Assembly: GCA_905216095.1 (NCBI GenBank)
Contig: CAJMSQ010000006.1
Coordinates: 1 to 64,000, forward strand
Source: an uncultured bacterium
GTDB lineage: Bacteria > Bacteroidota > Bacteroidia > Bacteroidales > Bacteroidaceae
Direction: 5' to 3'
DNA: 64,000 nt
Position 1 is the first letter of the stretch. Each line of letters opens with the position of its first letter. The notes below the pieces were generated by a model. That model was given only the letters and a program-made list of their open reading frames with translations, was not told where the DNA came from and made no database searches. This document shows positions 17,784 to 27,830 of this stretch, in pieces. Position numbers and translations under genes: made by a program.

Positions 17784-18000
17784 GGAAAAGACTGTCTGCG
17801 GGGCCGGTCCGTGCAGGTGTCCGGTCCGGCCTCCGGTGCTTGCCTCATTTTGGGGTACGACCCGACAGAATGGCACATATTGCGGTCTCATGCGGGCCGT
17901 TTGCTGCCAAAACGGCGGGAAAAGCTAAGGTATGTTACGGGACAGGCCGGACGGGTGGGGCGGCAAGGCGTTTGCAGGGACATAGGCATATATTAATAAA

Positions 18001-18008
18001 AAAGGAGG
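18001..18008 (+). promoter_or_regulatory. Strong Shine-Dalgarno site that fixes the clpB start
   Basis: AAAGGAGG lies 8 bp before ATG 18017. Such a full-length anti-16S match is unusual in this window, where most genes have none, and it rules out the longer open frame that begins at 17774. Confidence 0.8.
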
Positions 18009-18016
18009 ACACTATT

Positions 18017-20617
<2,601 letters not shown>

Positions 20618-20637
20618 GCGACAGCAGATGCTGCATG

Positions 20638-20672
20638 GCGGGCATCGGATTCTTTCCGGTGCCCGCTTTTTT
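20638..20672 (+). terminator. clpB terminator
   Basis: A 12-bp stem GCGGGCATCGGA/TCCGGTGCCCGC (20638-20649, 20655-20666, one G-U type pair) is followed by six T. Confidence 0.9.
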
Positions 20673-20778
20673 GCAGTTGCGGCTTGTGGCGCTGCCGGCA
20701 AGCGTAACTCCCGATAAAGCCCCGGCAGTGCAGGGTCGGAATGGAACTTATGGACCGGAGATGCCGTCGCGTCCGGTC

Positions 20779-20822
20779 AAAAAACGACATCGCCGGCTCC
20801 TGTGTGCGGGAGTCGGCGATGT
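20779..20822 (-). terminator. Sulfatase gene terminator
   Basis: ACATCGCCGGCTCC (20787-20800) pairs with GGGAGTCGGCGATGT (20808-20822). On the minus strand it is followed after a few bases by TTTTTT (20784-20779). Confidence 0.85.
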
Positions 20823-20847
20823 GTGTCGTATGCAGGGTGTCGCAGCC

Positions 20848-22398
20848 TTATTGGTTGTTGAGTTTCAAGGCCGTCTGGTCGTCGTATTCCTTTTGCAGTT
20901 TTACGAGTTCCTTCATCAGGCGTTTCGTAACCTTTTCCGTGCCGGGCTTTCCGTAGATGTTGTTCAGCTCGGAAGGGTCTTCGTTCAGATTGTAAAGCTC
21001 CCAGCTGTTGTTGTCCTGATAGAAATGAATGAGTTTCCAGCCGTCGGCAGTGCTCACGCCGTAGTGACGCTTCACGCTGTGCTCGGCAGGATATTCATAG
21101 TAGTGGTAATACAGGCTTTTGCGCCAGTCCTTCGGGTGTTTCCCCTCGAGAAGCGGCAATAGCGAGCGGCCTTGGATGTCGGACGGTATCGGAGCGCCGG
21201 CTATGTCGAGGAAAGTGGGCGCGTAGTCGATGTTCTGCACCATTTCCTGTATGTCGCCGTGCCCTTTCAGCCCTTCGGGAAGGCGCATGACGAGGGGCGT
21301 GGAATAGGACTCCTCATACATGAAGCGCTTGTCGAACCATCCGTGCTCGCCCATGTAGAACCCTTGGTCGGAAGTGTAGACCACGAGCGTGGAGTCCAGC
21401 AGCCCCGACTGCTTCAGGTAGTCGAGCGTGCGGCCTACGTTGTCGTCCAGACTCTTCAGCACCTTGGAATAGTCGCGCATGTAGCGCTGGTATTTGAACT
21501 CCGCCAGTTCTTTTCCTTGCAGATGGCGGGAATTGAATTCCGTGGACAGTGAATCGTAGAAGTAGTCGTAGTATGCGCGGTCTTTGCTGTCGAGACGGCC
21601 GATCATAGCCATGTAGTTGGGCGTCAGACGTGTGTTCTGGCCCGGCTTATACATCTTTGTGTCATAAACGATGTCCATGTGGTCGTTGTTTCCAATCTCC
21701 ATCTCTTGCGCGGCGGCGGCTTCACGCCCGGCATAATCGTCGTAGAACGTTTCAGGCAGGGCGAAAGTCTTGTCTTCATACTCTCGGATGTATTTCAGTT
21801 CGGGCAGCCAGCAACGGTGACAGGCCTTGTGGTGAATGAGCAGGATGAACGGCTTCGAACGGTCGCGCTTGTTCTCCATCCAGTCTATGGCCTTGTCGGT
21901 GATGATATTGGTAATGTATCCTTTCTCGCGCACCGTGTCGTTCTGCATGGTGATGAAGTCGGGGTTGTAGTAGTCACCTTGTCCCGGGACGATGTTCCAG
22001 TAGTCGAAGCCCGTGGGCAGACTGACGAGATGCCATTTCCCTACAATCGCCGTCTCATATCCGGCCTGCCGCATCAGTTTCGGCATCGTTTGTTGCGTGC
22101 CGTCGAAGATGCCATGTTCGTTGTTGGTGAATCCGTTCTTATGGGAGTGCTTTCCGGTCAGCATACAGGCGCGGCTGGGCCCGGAGAGCGAGTTGGCGAC
22201 ATAGCTGTTCACGAATTTTACGCCGTCTTGGGCGATACGGTCAAGGTTTGGCGTTTCCACATATCGGTTGTCGTAGCACGACATCATCTGTGCCGTGTGG
22301 TCATCCGTCATGATATAGACGATATTGTAGCGTCCTTGTGCGGCGGCCACGGCGGGCAGCAGCGCCGGTGCCAGCAGGAGGAGTTTCTTGTTTTGCAT
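20848..22398 (-). CDS. Secreted S1-family sulfatase, serine type
   Basis: The 516-residue hydrolase removes sulfate esters from a substrate outside the cytoplasm. A signal peptide spans about residues 1-20. Metal-binding residues are in IVYIMTDDHT (D32, D33). The active-site signature is SGPSRACMLTG: Ser72 in S-x-P-S-R is the residue converted to formylglycine, so this enzyme needs an anaerobic-type (anSME) maturase, which is not encoded in the window. Further conserved blocks are AIVGKWHL and YTSDQGFYMGEHGWFDKR. The family is firm; substrate (host mucin or plant/algal glycan) is not known and no other glycan gene lies beside it. Confidence 0.9.
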   Translation of the reverse strand: MQNKKLLLLAPALLPAVAAAQGRYNIVYIMTDDHTAQMMSCYDNRYVETPNLDRIAQDGVKFVNSYVANSLSGPSRACMLTGKHSHKNGFTNNEHGIFDGTQQTMPKLMRQAGYETAIVGKWHLVSLPTGFDYWNIVPGQGDYYNPDFITMQNDTVREKGYITNIITDKAIDWMENKRDRSKPFILLIHHKACHRCWLPELKYIREYEDKTFALPETFYDDYAGREAAAAQEMEIGNNDHMDIVYDTKMYKPGQNTRLTPNYMAMIGRLDSKDRAYYDYFYDSLSTEFNSRHLQGKELAEFKYQRYMRDYSKVLKSLDDNVGRTLDYLKQSGLLDSTLVVYTSDQGFYMGEHGWFDKRFMYEESYSTPLVMRLPEGLKGHGDIQEMVQNIDYAPTFLDIAGAPIPSDIQGRSLLPLLEGKHPKDWRKSLYYHYYEYPAEHSVKRHYGVSTADGWKLIHFYQDNNSWELYNLNEDPSELNNIYGKPGTEKVTKRLMKELVKLQKEYDDQTALKLNNQ

Positions 22399-22445
22399 GT
22401 CGGTGTATATATAATAATGTGTGTGGGTCCGGAAATAATGAAAAA

Positions 22446-22496
22446 AAAGAAAGGCGGAATCGTAAGTCCGGCCGGCTTACTTTTCCGCCTTTCTTT
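22446..22496. terminator. Terminator after glmM
   Basis: A long hairpin with outer stem AAAGAAAGGCGGAA/TTCCGCCTTTCTTT and an inner TAAG/CTTA section. T-rich sequence follows on the minus strand. It separates glmM from the sulfatase gene, both on the minus strand. Confidence 0.85.
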
Positions 22497-22520
22497 CAGT
22501 AATCTATTCTTTCCCGAAAG

Positions 22521-23915
22521 TTATTTTTGAGTCATTTGGTACACGATATCCATGATTTGCTTGCCGAGAGCGTCGGCTTCTTCCATGGTATGCGCTTCCG
22601 AGTATACACGGATGATCGGCTCTGTGTTTGATTTGCGCAAGTGAACCCATTTGTCCGCGAAGTCTATCTTTACTCCGTCGATGTCCGTCACGGTCTCGTC
22701 CTTGTAAAGTTCTTTTACTTTCTTCAGGATGGCAAAGATGTCGGTCGTGGGGTCGAGGTCGATGCGGTTCTTGGCGATGAAGTATTTCGGGAGAGAGTCT
22801 CTCAGTTCGGTAGCCTTCATGCCGGTCTTTGCAAGATAGGTCAGGATGAGTGCTATGCCTACGAGAGCGTCGCGTCCGCTATGGGCGGCCGGATAGATGA
22901 CGCCGCCATTGCCTTCTCCGCCTACGACAGCGCCGGTTTCCTTCATCTTGGTGACAACGTTCACCTCGCCGACGGCCGCTGCCGTGTAGTTGCAACCGTA
23001 TTTCTCGGTCACGTCACGCAGTCCGCGCGTACTCGACAGGTTGGAGACGGTGTTGCCCGGTGTGTGCTGGAGCACGTAATCGGCTACCGCGACGAGTGTG
23101 TTTTCTTCGCCGAACATCGTTCCGTCTTCGCAGATGAGCGCCAGGCGGTCCACGTCGGGATCGACGACGAAGCCTATGTCGTGACGTCCCTTGCGCAGCA
23201 GGTTGCGGATTTCGCTGAGGTGTTCTTTCAACGGTTCGGGGTTATGGGCGAAGTCACCCGTCGGTTCGGTGTTGAGTCCTGTTACGGAAGTTACGCCGAG
23301 CTGGCCGAGGAATTTGGGCAGAAGTATTCCGCCGACGGAGTTCACGGTGTCAATGGCAACGGTGAAGTGGGCACGACGGATTGCCTCTACGTCTACCAGT
23401 TCGAGGTCCTTGATGAGTTCGATGTGACGCTGGTCGTAGCTGAAGTTTTTGGTGTAACAGCCCAGACTGTCTACGTCGGTGAATTCGAAATCGCAGTTGT
23501 TGGCCAGCCGGACAACCTCTGACGCTTCGGCAGGTGGCAGGAATTCGCCACGCTCATTGAGGAACTTCAGCGCATTCCACTGACGGGGGTTATGACTTGC
23601 GGTGATGATGATACCGCCGCAGGCTTTTTCCATCGTGACGGCCAGTTCCGTTGTCGGCGTCGAGGCCAAGCCGATGTTCACTACGTCGAATCCCATGCTC
23701 ATGAGCGTTCCGCAAACGACGTGGCTTACCATTTCGCCGGATATGCGGGCATCGCGTCCTACGATGACCTTGCGCCGGAACGTTCTGTTGATTACTTTTT
23801 CGCGCAAACTGGCATATGCCGATACGGATTTGGCGATGTCCACGGGATTAAGCGTGTCTCCCGCGCGGCCACCTATGGTGCCGCGAAAACCGGAAATGGA
23901 TTTGATTAATGTCAT
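22521..23915 (-). CDS. glmM: Phosphoglucosamine mutase-type phosphohexomutase
   Basis: The 464-residue enzyme belongs to the alpha-D-phosphohexomutase family and probably interconverts glucosamine-6-P and glucosamine-1-P for UDP-GlcNAc. The phosphoserine loop is IIITASHNPRQWN, the metal loop is DPDVDRLAL, the sugar-binding loop is GEGNGGVIYP and the phosphate-binding loop is RKSNTEPIIR. Length fits GlmM-like proteins of Bacteroidetes. A phosphomannomutase or phosphoglucomutase role cannot be fully excluded by motifs alone. The -7 box TATTTTTG (23975-23982) gives a leader of about 50 nt. Confidence 0.88.
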   Translation of the reverse strand: MTLIKSISGFRGTIGGRAGDTLNPVDIAKSVSAYASLREKVINRTFRRKVIVGRDARISGEMVSHVVCGTLMSMGFDVVNIGLASTPTTELAVTMEKACGGIIITASHNPRQWNALKFLNERGEFLPPAEASEVVRLANNCDFEFTDVDSLGCYTKNFSYDQRHIELIKDLELVDVEAIRRAHFTVAIDTVNSVGGILLPKFLGQLGVTSVTGLNTEPTGDFAHNPEPLKEHLSEIRNLLRKGRHDIGFVVDPDVDRLALICEDGTMFGEENTLVAVADYVLQHTPGNTVSNLSSTRGLRDVTEKYGCNYTAAAVGEVNVVTKMKETGAVVGGEGNGGVIYPAAHSGRDALVGIALILTYLAKTGMKATELRDSLPKYFIAKNRIDLDPTTDIFAILKKVKELYKDETVTDIDGVKIDFADKWVHLRKSNTEPIIRVYSEAHTMEEADALGKQIMDIVYQMTQK

Positions 23916-23974
23916 AGTATATGTTAAGTTTTTTGGATGTATTGCCGTTGAACCGGAATGTCTTTTTCAATTCA

Positions 23975-23982
23975 CAAAAATA
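23975..23982 (-). promoter_or_regulatory. glmM promoter (-7 box)
   Basis: TATTTTTG on the minus strand, about 60 bp before the start codon. In the rest of this gap, 23983-24202, I see no gene or clear structure. Confidence 0.55.
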
Positions 23983-24202
23983 CAAACTAATAGTGGAATG
24001 TTGAGGACTTTGACGAAAAAAATGGCATCCGGCTTTACTTTTTTTAAGGCTGTGCGGAAAAACTCCGGTAGAAGCGGTGTCCGGCTGCCGTCTGAGACGT
24101 CGTTTTACCGGCTTCTTGTCATTTTGCGCGGTGTGTGGAAACCGGAAGTTCCTCGGTGTAAAAAAATAAAAGCAATTTTGATGTTTGTGCGCCCGTCTTT
24201 CG

Positions 24203-24377
24203 TTTTCTTTACATAAGATAAGAGGCGGCTCGGCCGTGGCAAATACTAAAAACTGCGTTTTTTATTTGTCACGGCACTCGCCTTTGCCTATCTTTACATA
24301 AGATAAAATACGGCTCGGCCGTGGCAAATACTAAAAACTGCGTTTTTAATTTGCCGCGGCACTCGCCTTTCACTATC
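24203..24377 (+). repeat. Family B palindromic repeat, two tandem copies (B1, B2)
   Basis: Two head-to-tail units with an exact 85-bp period (for example TTTACATAAGATA at 24208 and 24293). Each has TCTTTACATAAGATA, then a hairpin: GCCGTGGCAAATA pairs with TATTTGTCACGGC in B1 (24233-24245, 24263-24275), and with ATTTGCCGCGGC in B2. The mismatch in each copy is a G-U type pair on the opposite side, so pairing is kept. The edge of each unit carries TTTG, 20 nt, then TATCTTT. In B2 this forms the promoter of the nitroreductase gene. A third copy, inverted, is at 32134-32232. Confidence 0.85.
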
Positions 24378-24381
24378 TTTG
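24350..24381 (+). promoter_or_regulatory. Nitroreductase promoter supplied by repeat B2
   Basis: TTTG at 24350-24353, a 20-nt spacer and TATCTTTG at 24374-24381 form a textbook Bacteroidetes promoter. The -33 box and spacer lie within family B repeat sequence. Start of transcription is expected near 24388, 18 nt before ATG 24406. Confidence 0.75.
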
Positions 24382-24405
24382 TGCCCGCATCAATCTTTTT
24401 ATCGT

Positions 24406-25155
24406 ATGGATTTCATCAAGAACCGCCGTTCTGTCCGGAAGTATTCCGGACGTAGTGTGAGCGAAGAACTGCTTGCGCGTTTGCTCGAGGAGGCCGAGCG
24501 CACGCAGACCATGGGCAACCTGCAACTGTATAGTGTTGTCGTTACGCGCGATGCGGAGATGAAGCGCCGTTTGTCGCCGTTGCATTTCGGCCAGCCTATG
24601 GTTGAGCAGGCGCCTGTGGTGCTTACGTTCTGCGCCGACTATCATCGTACGACCGAGTGGTGTCTCCATCGCGCGGCCGACCCCGGTTTCGACAATTTCC
24701 TCTCTTTTGTCAATGCCGCTACCGACGCATTGCTTTACTGCCAGACGTTCTGCACGCTGGCGGAAGCCGAGGGGCTGGGACTTTGTTACCTCGGGACGAC
24801 GATTTACCGCCCGTCGGAAATCATCGACCTGCTGGAACTGCCGCCTTTGGTCATGCCGGTGGCCACCGTCACGCTGGGTTGGCCCGCCGAGATGCCCCGG
24901 CAGAGCGACCGCCTGCCCTTGTCGGCTGTCGTCCATGCCGAGACGTACAAGCCTTTTACGGCAGCCGAAATCGACCGGGATTATTCCGCGCGTGAGGCGT
25001 TGCCCGAGAATCTGGAGTTCCTGAGGATAAACAACAAGGAGACGCTGGCGCAGATTTTCACGGACCTGCGTTATACGCGCGAGGCCAACGAGTCGATGTC
25101 GGCAGGCCTGCTCTCGGCGCTCCGGCGTCAGGGCTTTTTGCCCGAAGCGGACTGA
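24406..25155 (+). CDS. FMN-dependent nitroreductase-family oxidoreductase
   Basis: The 249-residue flavoprotein starts DFIKNRRSVRKYSGRSVSEE, the typical FMN-binding N-terminus of NfsA/FRP-type nitroreductases, and contains TQTMGNLQLYSVVV, AATDALLYCQTFCTLAEAEGLGLCYLGT and PVATVTLGWP. These enzymes use NAD(P)H to reduce nitro compounds, quinones or flavins in the cytoplasm. The start at 24406 is set by the promoter that ends at 24381. The gene has no operon partner. Its promoter is formed by repeat B2, so its expression may depend on that repeat. Confidence 0.88.
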   Translation: MDFIKNRRSVRKYSGRSVSEELLARLLEEAERTQTMGNLQLYSVVVTRDAEMKRRLSPLHFGQPMVEQAPVVLTFCADYHRTTEWCLHRAADPGFDNFLSFVNAATDALLYCQTFCTLAEAEGLGLCYLGTTIYRPSEIIDLLELPPLVMPVATVTLGWPAEMPRQSDRLPLSAVVHAETYKPFTAAEIDRDYSAREALPENLEFLRINNKETLAQIFTDLRYTREANESMSAGLLSALRRQGFLPEAD

Positions 25156-25195
25156 GGCGGCCGGCCGGGCCTGTCTTACGGACGATTATGAAAGA

Positions 25196-25233
25196 ATCCG
25201 GCACGGGAATCCCGAGGGAGGCCCGTGCCGGAT
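25196..25233. terminator. Terminator between nitroreductase and small lipoprotein genes
   Basis: A perfect 12-bp stem ATCCGGCACGGG/CCCGTGCCGGAT (25196-25207, 25222-25233) between converging genes. Confidence 0.75.
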
Positions 25234-25258
25234 TTGTGCAAGTTATTCCTTTGTCGGA

Positions 25259-25552
25259 TTATTTGCTCTTTTTCAGTTCGATACCTTTCGCCAATGTAAC
25301 GGTAGCGAACTCTATCATGGCTTTTTTGCATTCTTCGTCCTTGTCCAAGCCGATTTCTTCGAATTCTTTTTCGTTGTCCTTGCAGAATTTTTCAAATTCC
25401 TTTGCGGCTGCGGCATATTCCGCTGCGTCTTTGGCTTCGCCTATGGCTTTTGTGGTTTCTTCCGCCTTTTCAAGGAATTGCGTCTTGAGGTCTTTCTTCG
25501 CGCAGCCTGCGAGCAACAGGGCTGCGACGGCCAGGGTGAAAATCTTTTTCAT
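25259..25552 (-). CDS. Small charged lipoprotein, helical, unknown function
   Basis: The 97-residue product starts KKIFTLAVAALLLAGC, a signal peptide with a lipobox (LLAGC, acylated Cys17). The mature part is almost all Lys, Glu and Ala (for example EKAEETTKAIGEAKDAAEYA) and is predicted to be helical, possibly a coiled coil. Mature lipoproteins of this size may lie on the periplasmic face of a membrane. I know no specific family. The -7 box TACCTTTG on the minus strand (25618-25625) supports a real transcript. It lies alone between a nitroreductase and recA. Confidence 0.8.
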   Translation of the reverse strand: MKKIFTLAVAALLLAGCAKKDLKTQFLEKAEETTKAIGEAKDAAEYAAAAKEFEKFCKDNEKEFEEIGLDKDEECKKAMIEFATVTLAKGIELKKSK

Positions 25553-25770
25553 GGTTCGGTTGTTTTTAGGCCCTCTTTCGGTGAGGGGTGGTTTGATTTA
25601 AGGATTCTCCTTATGGACAAAGGTAATATATGTTTTTGTATAAAGATGATTAAAATCGGAAAAATGTGACAAAAATAACGGTTTTCCGTCTTTTTTACTG
25701 TTTCGTGTGCTCCGGCACCGCCGTTTCCGGTGTTCCAAGGGATGTGTCGTGTCTGTGATGTGCAGAAAAA

Positions 25771-25805
25771 GCCTCTCCCGCATCGTGTGTTTGTGCGGGA
25801 GAGGC
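25771..25805 (-). terminator. recA terminator
   Basis: A 12-bp stem GCCTCTCCCGCA/TGCGGGAGAGGC with T5 following on the minus strand (25770-25766). Confidence 0.9.
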
Positions 25806-25830
25806 CGTAGTATGTGTGCGCAGGTCTGTG

Positions 25831-26856
25831 TCAGTCCTGTTTTTCCTTGAGGGCTTCGGCTATTCTGGCCTCGAGTTCCTCGCAGAGTTCGGGGTTGTCC
25901 TTGAGCAGACGCTTGACGGCATCGCGTCCCTGTCCGATTTTCGATTCTCCGTAGCTGAACCACGAACCGCTCTTCTTGATAATGCCGAGTTCCGTGCCGA
26001 GGTCTACGATTTCGCCTATGTGCGAGATGCCCTCGCCGAAGGTTATTTCGAATTCCGCCTTGCGGAAGGGGGGGGCGACCTTGTTCTTCACCACCTTGAC
26101 GCGCACCTGGTTGCCGATGGGCGTGTCTCCGTCCTTCAGTGTCGTCACCTTGCGGATGTCGAGGCGCACACTGGCGTAGAATTTCAAGGCATTACCGCCC
26201 GTGGTGGTCTCGGGGTTGCCGAACATGATGCCTATCTTTTCGCGCAGCTGGTTGATGAAGATGCACGTGGTGTTGGTCTTGTTGATAGTGGATGTGAGCT
26301 TGCGCAGCGCCTGGCTCATGAGACGTGCCTGCAGGCCTACCTTGTTGTCGCCCATGTCGCCTTCTATTTCGGCTTTCGGCGTGAGGGCGGCCACGGAGTC
26401 GATGACAATGATGTCGATGGCCGACGAGCGGATGAGCTGGTCGGCTATCTCGAGTGCCTGCTCGCCGTTGTCGGGTTGCGAGATGAGCAGTTCGTCCACG
26501 TTTACGCCGAGTTTGGCGGCATAGAAGCGGTCGAAGGCGTGTTCGGCGTCGATGAAGGCCGCTATTCCGCCGTTGCGCTGCGCTTCGGCTATGGCGTGGA
26601 TGGCCAGTGTCGTCTTTCCGGAACTTTCCGGTCCGTATATTTCGATGATTCTTCCTTTGGGATAACCTCCCACGCCGAGTGCGGCGTTCAGGGCGAGGCT
26701 TCCGGTGGGGATGACGTCCACTTCCTCTATTTTTTCATCGCCGAGTTTCATGATCGACCCCTTGCCGAAGTCTTTTTCTATCTTGGCCATTGCGGCTTGC
26801 AACGCTTTCAGCTTGTCGCTGACGCAGCCGTCCATTTCTTCTTCTTTCTTTGCCAT
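25831..26856 (-). CDS. recA: Recombinase RecA
   Basis: The 341-residue protein forms filaments on single-stranded DNA, drives strand exchange and triggers SOS-type cleavage. It shows the RecA signatures: KGSIMKLGD, Walker [57 protein letters not shown] and the loop region [20 protein letters not shown]. The C-terminal tail is acidic, as usual. It lies 67 bp after bcp with no promoter between, so bcp-recA is probably one transcript, an order common in Bacteroidales. Confidence 0.98.
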   Translation of the reverse strand: MAKKEEEMDGCVSDKLKALQAAMAKIEKDFGKGSIMKLGDEKIEEVDVIPTGSLALNAALGVGGYPKGRIIEIYGPESSGKTTLAIHAIAEAQRNGGIAAFIDAEHAFDRFYAAKLGVNVDELLISQPDNGEQALEIADQLIRSSAIDIIVIDSVAALTPKAEIEGDMGDNKVGLQARLMSQALRKLTSTINKTNTTCIFINQLREKIGIMFGNPETTTGGNALKFYASVRLDIRKVTTLKDGDTPIGNQVRVKVVKNKVAPPFRKAEFEITFGEGISHIGEIVDLGTELGIIKKSGSWFSYGESKIGQGRDAVKRLLKDNPELCEELEARIAEALKEKQD

Positions 26857-26923
26857 TGTCTGTGTGTGGTGTTGTTCGTTATTGGTGTCTGTTGGGTTTG
26901 TCCGGGTGCGTTCCGCCCCGATG

Positions 26924-27385
26924 TCAGCCGGCTATTGCGGCCAGAAGCTGCTCGCCGTGCGTTTTTGTCTTTATTTCTTTCGGTCCGATGATGCGTTCCA
27001 CGCGGCCGTCCGTGCCGATGAGGAAAGTGGTGCGTGCCGTCCCCATGTACTTGCGGCCGTACATGCTCTTCTCCACCCATACGCCGAACGTCTCGACCAG
27101 CCGCTTGTCCGTGTCGGCCACGAGCCGGAAGGGCAGTCCGTGCTTGGCGATGAAGTTCTGGTGGGACTTTTCGCTGTCCACGCTCACGCCGATTATTTCA
27201 TATCCCGCCGCGCGCAACGCTTCGTGGCTGTCGCGCAGGCTGCAGGCCTCGGCCGTGCATCCCGATGTGTTGTCTTTGGGGTAGAAGTAGAGCGCTATGC
27301 GTTTTCCGGCATAGTCTGCCAGTTTCACTTCTTCCCCGTTTTGGTCGCGTCCCAGCACGTCGGGCGCCATGTCTCCGATATTCAT
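26924..27385 (-). CDS. bcp: Thioredoxin-dependent thiol peroxidase (BCP-type peroxiredoxin)
   Basis: The 153-residue enzyme reduces peroxides in the cytoplasm. The catalytic loop is [20 protein letters not shown], with the peroxidatic Cys in SGCTAEAC and a nearby second Cys, as in atypical 2-Cys BCP proteins. Other family marks are [21 protein letters not shown] and [19 protein letters not shown] 27385 is preferred over the longer frame since it starts at the conserved N-terminus and a -7 box TATCTTTG lies at 27408-27415. It leads a bcp-recA transcript. Repeat A4 lies just upstream, between it and the carboxynorspermidine synthase-like gene. Confidence 0.93.
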   Translation of the reverse strand: MNIGDMAPDVLGRDQNGEEVKLADYAGKRIALYFYPKDNTSGCTAEACSLRDSHEALRAAGYEIIGVSVDSEKSHQNFIAKHGLPFRLVADTDKRLVETFGVWVEKSMYGRKYMGTARTTFLIGTDGRVERIIGPKEIKTKTHGEQLLAAIAG

Positions 27386-27407
27386 TTTCCTGTCTTTTTG
27401 TTTCGTA

Positions 27408-27415
27408 CAAAGATA
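27408..27415 (-). promoter_or_regulatory. bcp-recA promoter (-7 box)
   Basis: TATCTTTG on the minus strand, 23 bp from ATG 27385. It probably drives bcp and recA. Confidence 0.65.
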
Positions 27416-27531
27416 ATGGAAAAAAACGACACGCATACAGGTTTGCGCATACATTTTGCAGTTTTTGTGAAACGCCGGTATGGGGGTGGGCAAAAACAGA
27501 CCGTAAAGGACGTTTTCGGGTCTCCCTGCCA

Positions 27532-27807
27532 TTTTAACAATTGCCTTGCGGCGATTTAACACTTCTTGCTTTCGGGCCGAAAATGTATTATCTTTGCACT
27601 ACGGAAGTGCAGAGGACGGTGAAAACCGCCCTTTTTTAGTGGTATAAGGCCTGCTTCCGGCCGGAACTATCCCTGTCATAGGAAAAATTACATGGCATGT
27701 AGTCGCTTCTACATGCCATGTAGTTCGTTCCGCCCCTGCATGTAGAGAAAAAAAGAAGGGGGATACGTCCCCCTTCCTTGTATATAAAAGTTAAAAATGT
27801 TAATGTC
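27532..27807 (+). repeat. Family A intergenic element, copy A4
   Basis: It has the doubled left end (TTTTAACA at 27532, second TTTAACA 23 bp on), CTTG-20-TATCTTTG (-7 at 27589-27596), the stem GCACT/AGTGC, and a terminator-like hairpin GGACGGT/ACCGCCC with T6 (27614-27637). A 13-bp arm pair ACATGGCATGTAG (27690-27702) and CTACATGCCATGT (27709-27721) follows, and it ends GTTAAAAATGTTAATGTC (27790-27807). A second hairpin AAGGGGGAT/GTCCCCCTT lies near 27756-27776. It separates bcp from its usual upstream neighbour, which makes an insertion likely. Confidence 0.87.
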
Positions 27808-27830
27808 GAAGCCGGTGTCTCCCGTCCGTA

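Noticed and set aside
17774..18016. N-terminal extension of clpB from an upstream ATG
   Set aside because: It begins inside repeat A3, and the strong Shine-Dalgarno site and conserved ClpB start point to 18017.
24203..24377. CRISPR-like array
   Set aside because: Two tandem 85-bp units without spacers of differing sequence and without cas genes; this is a palindromic repeat.
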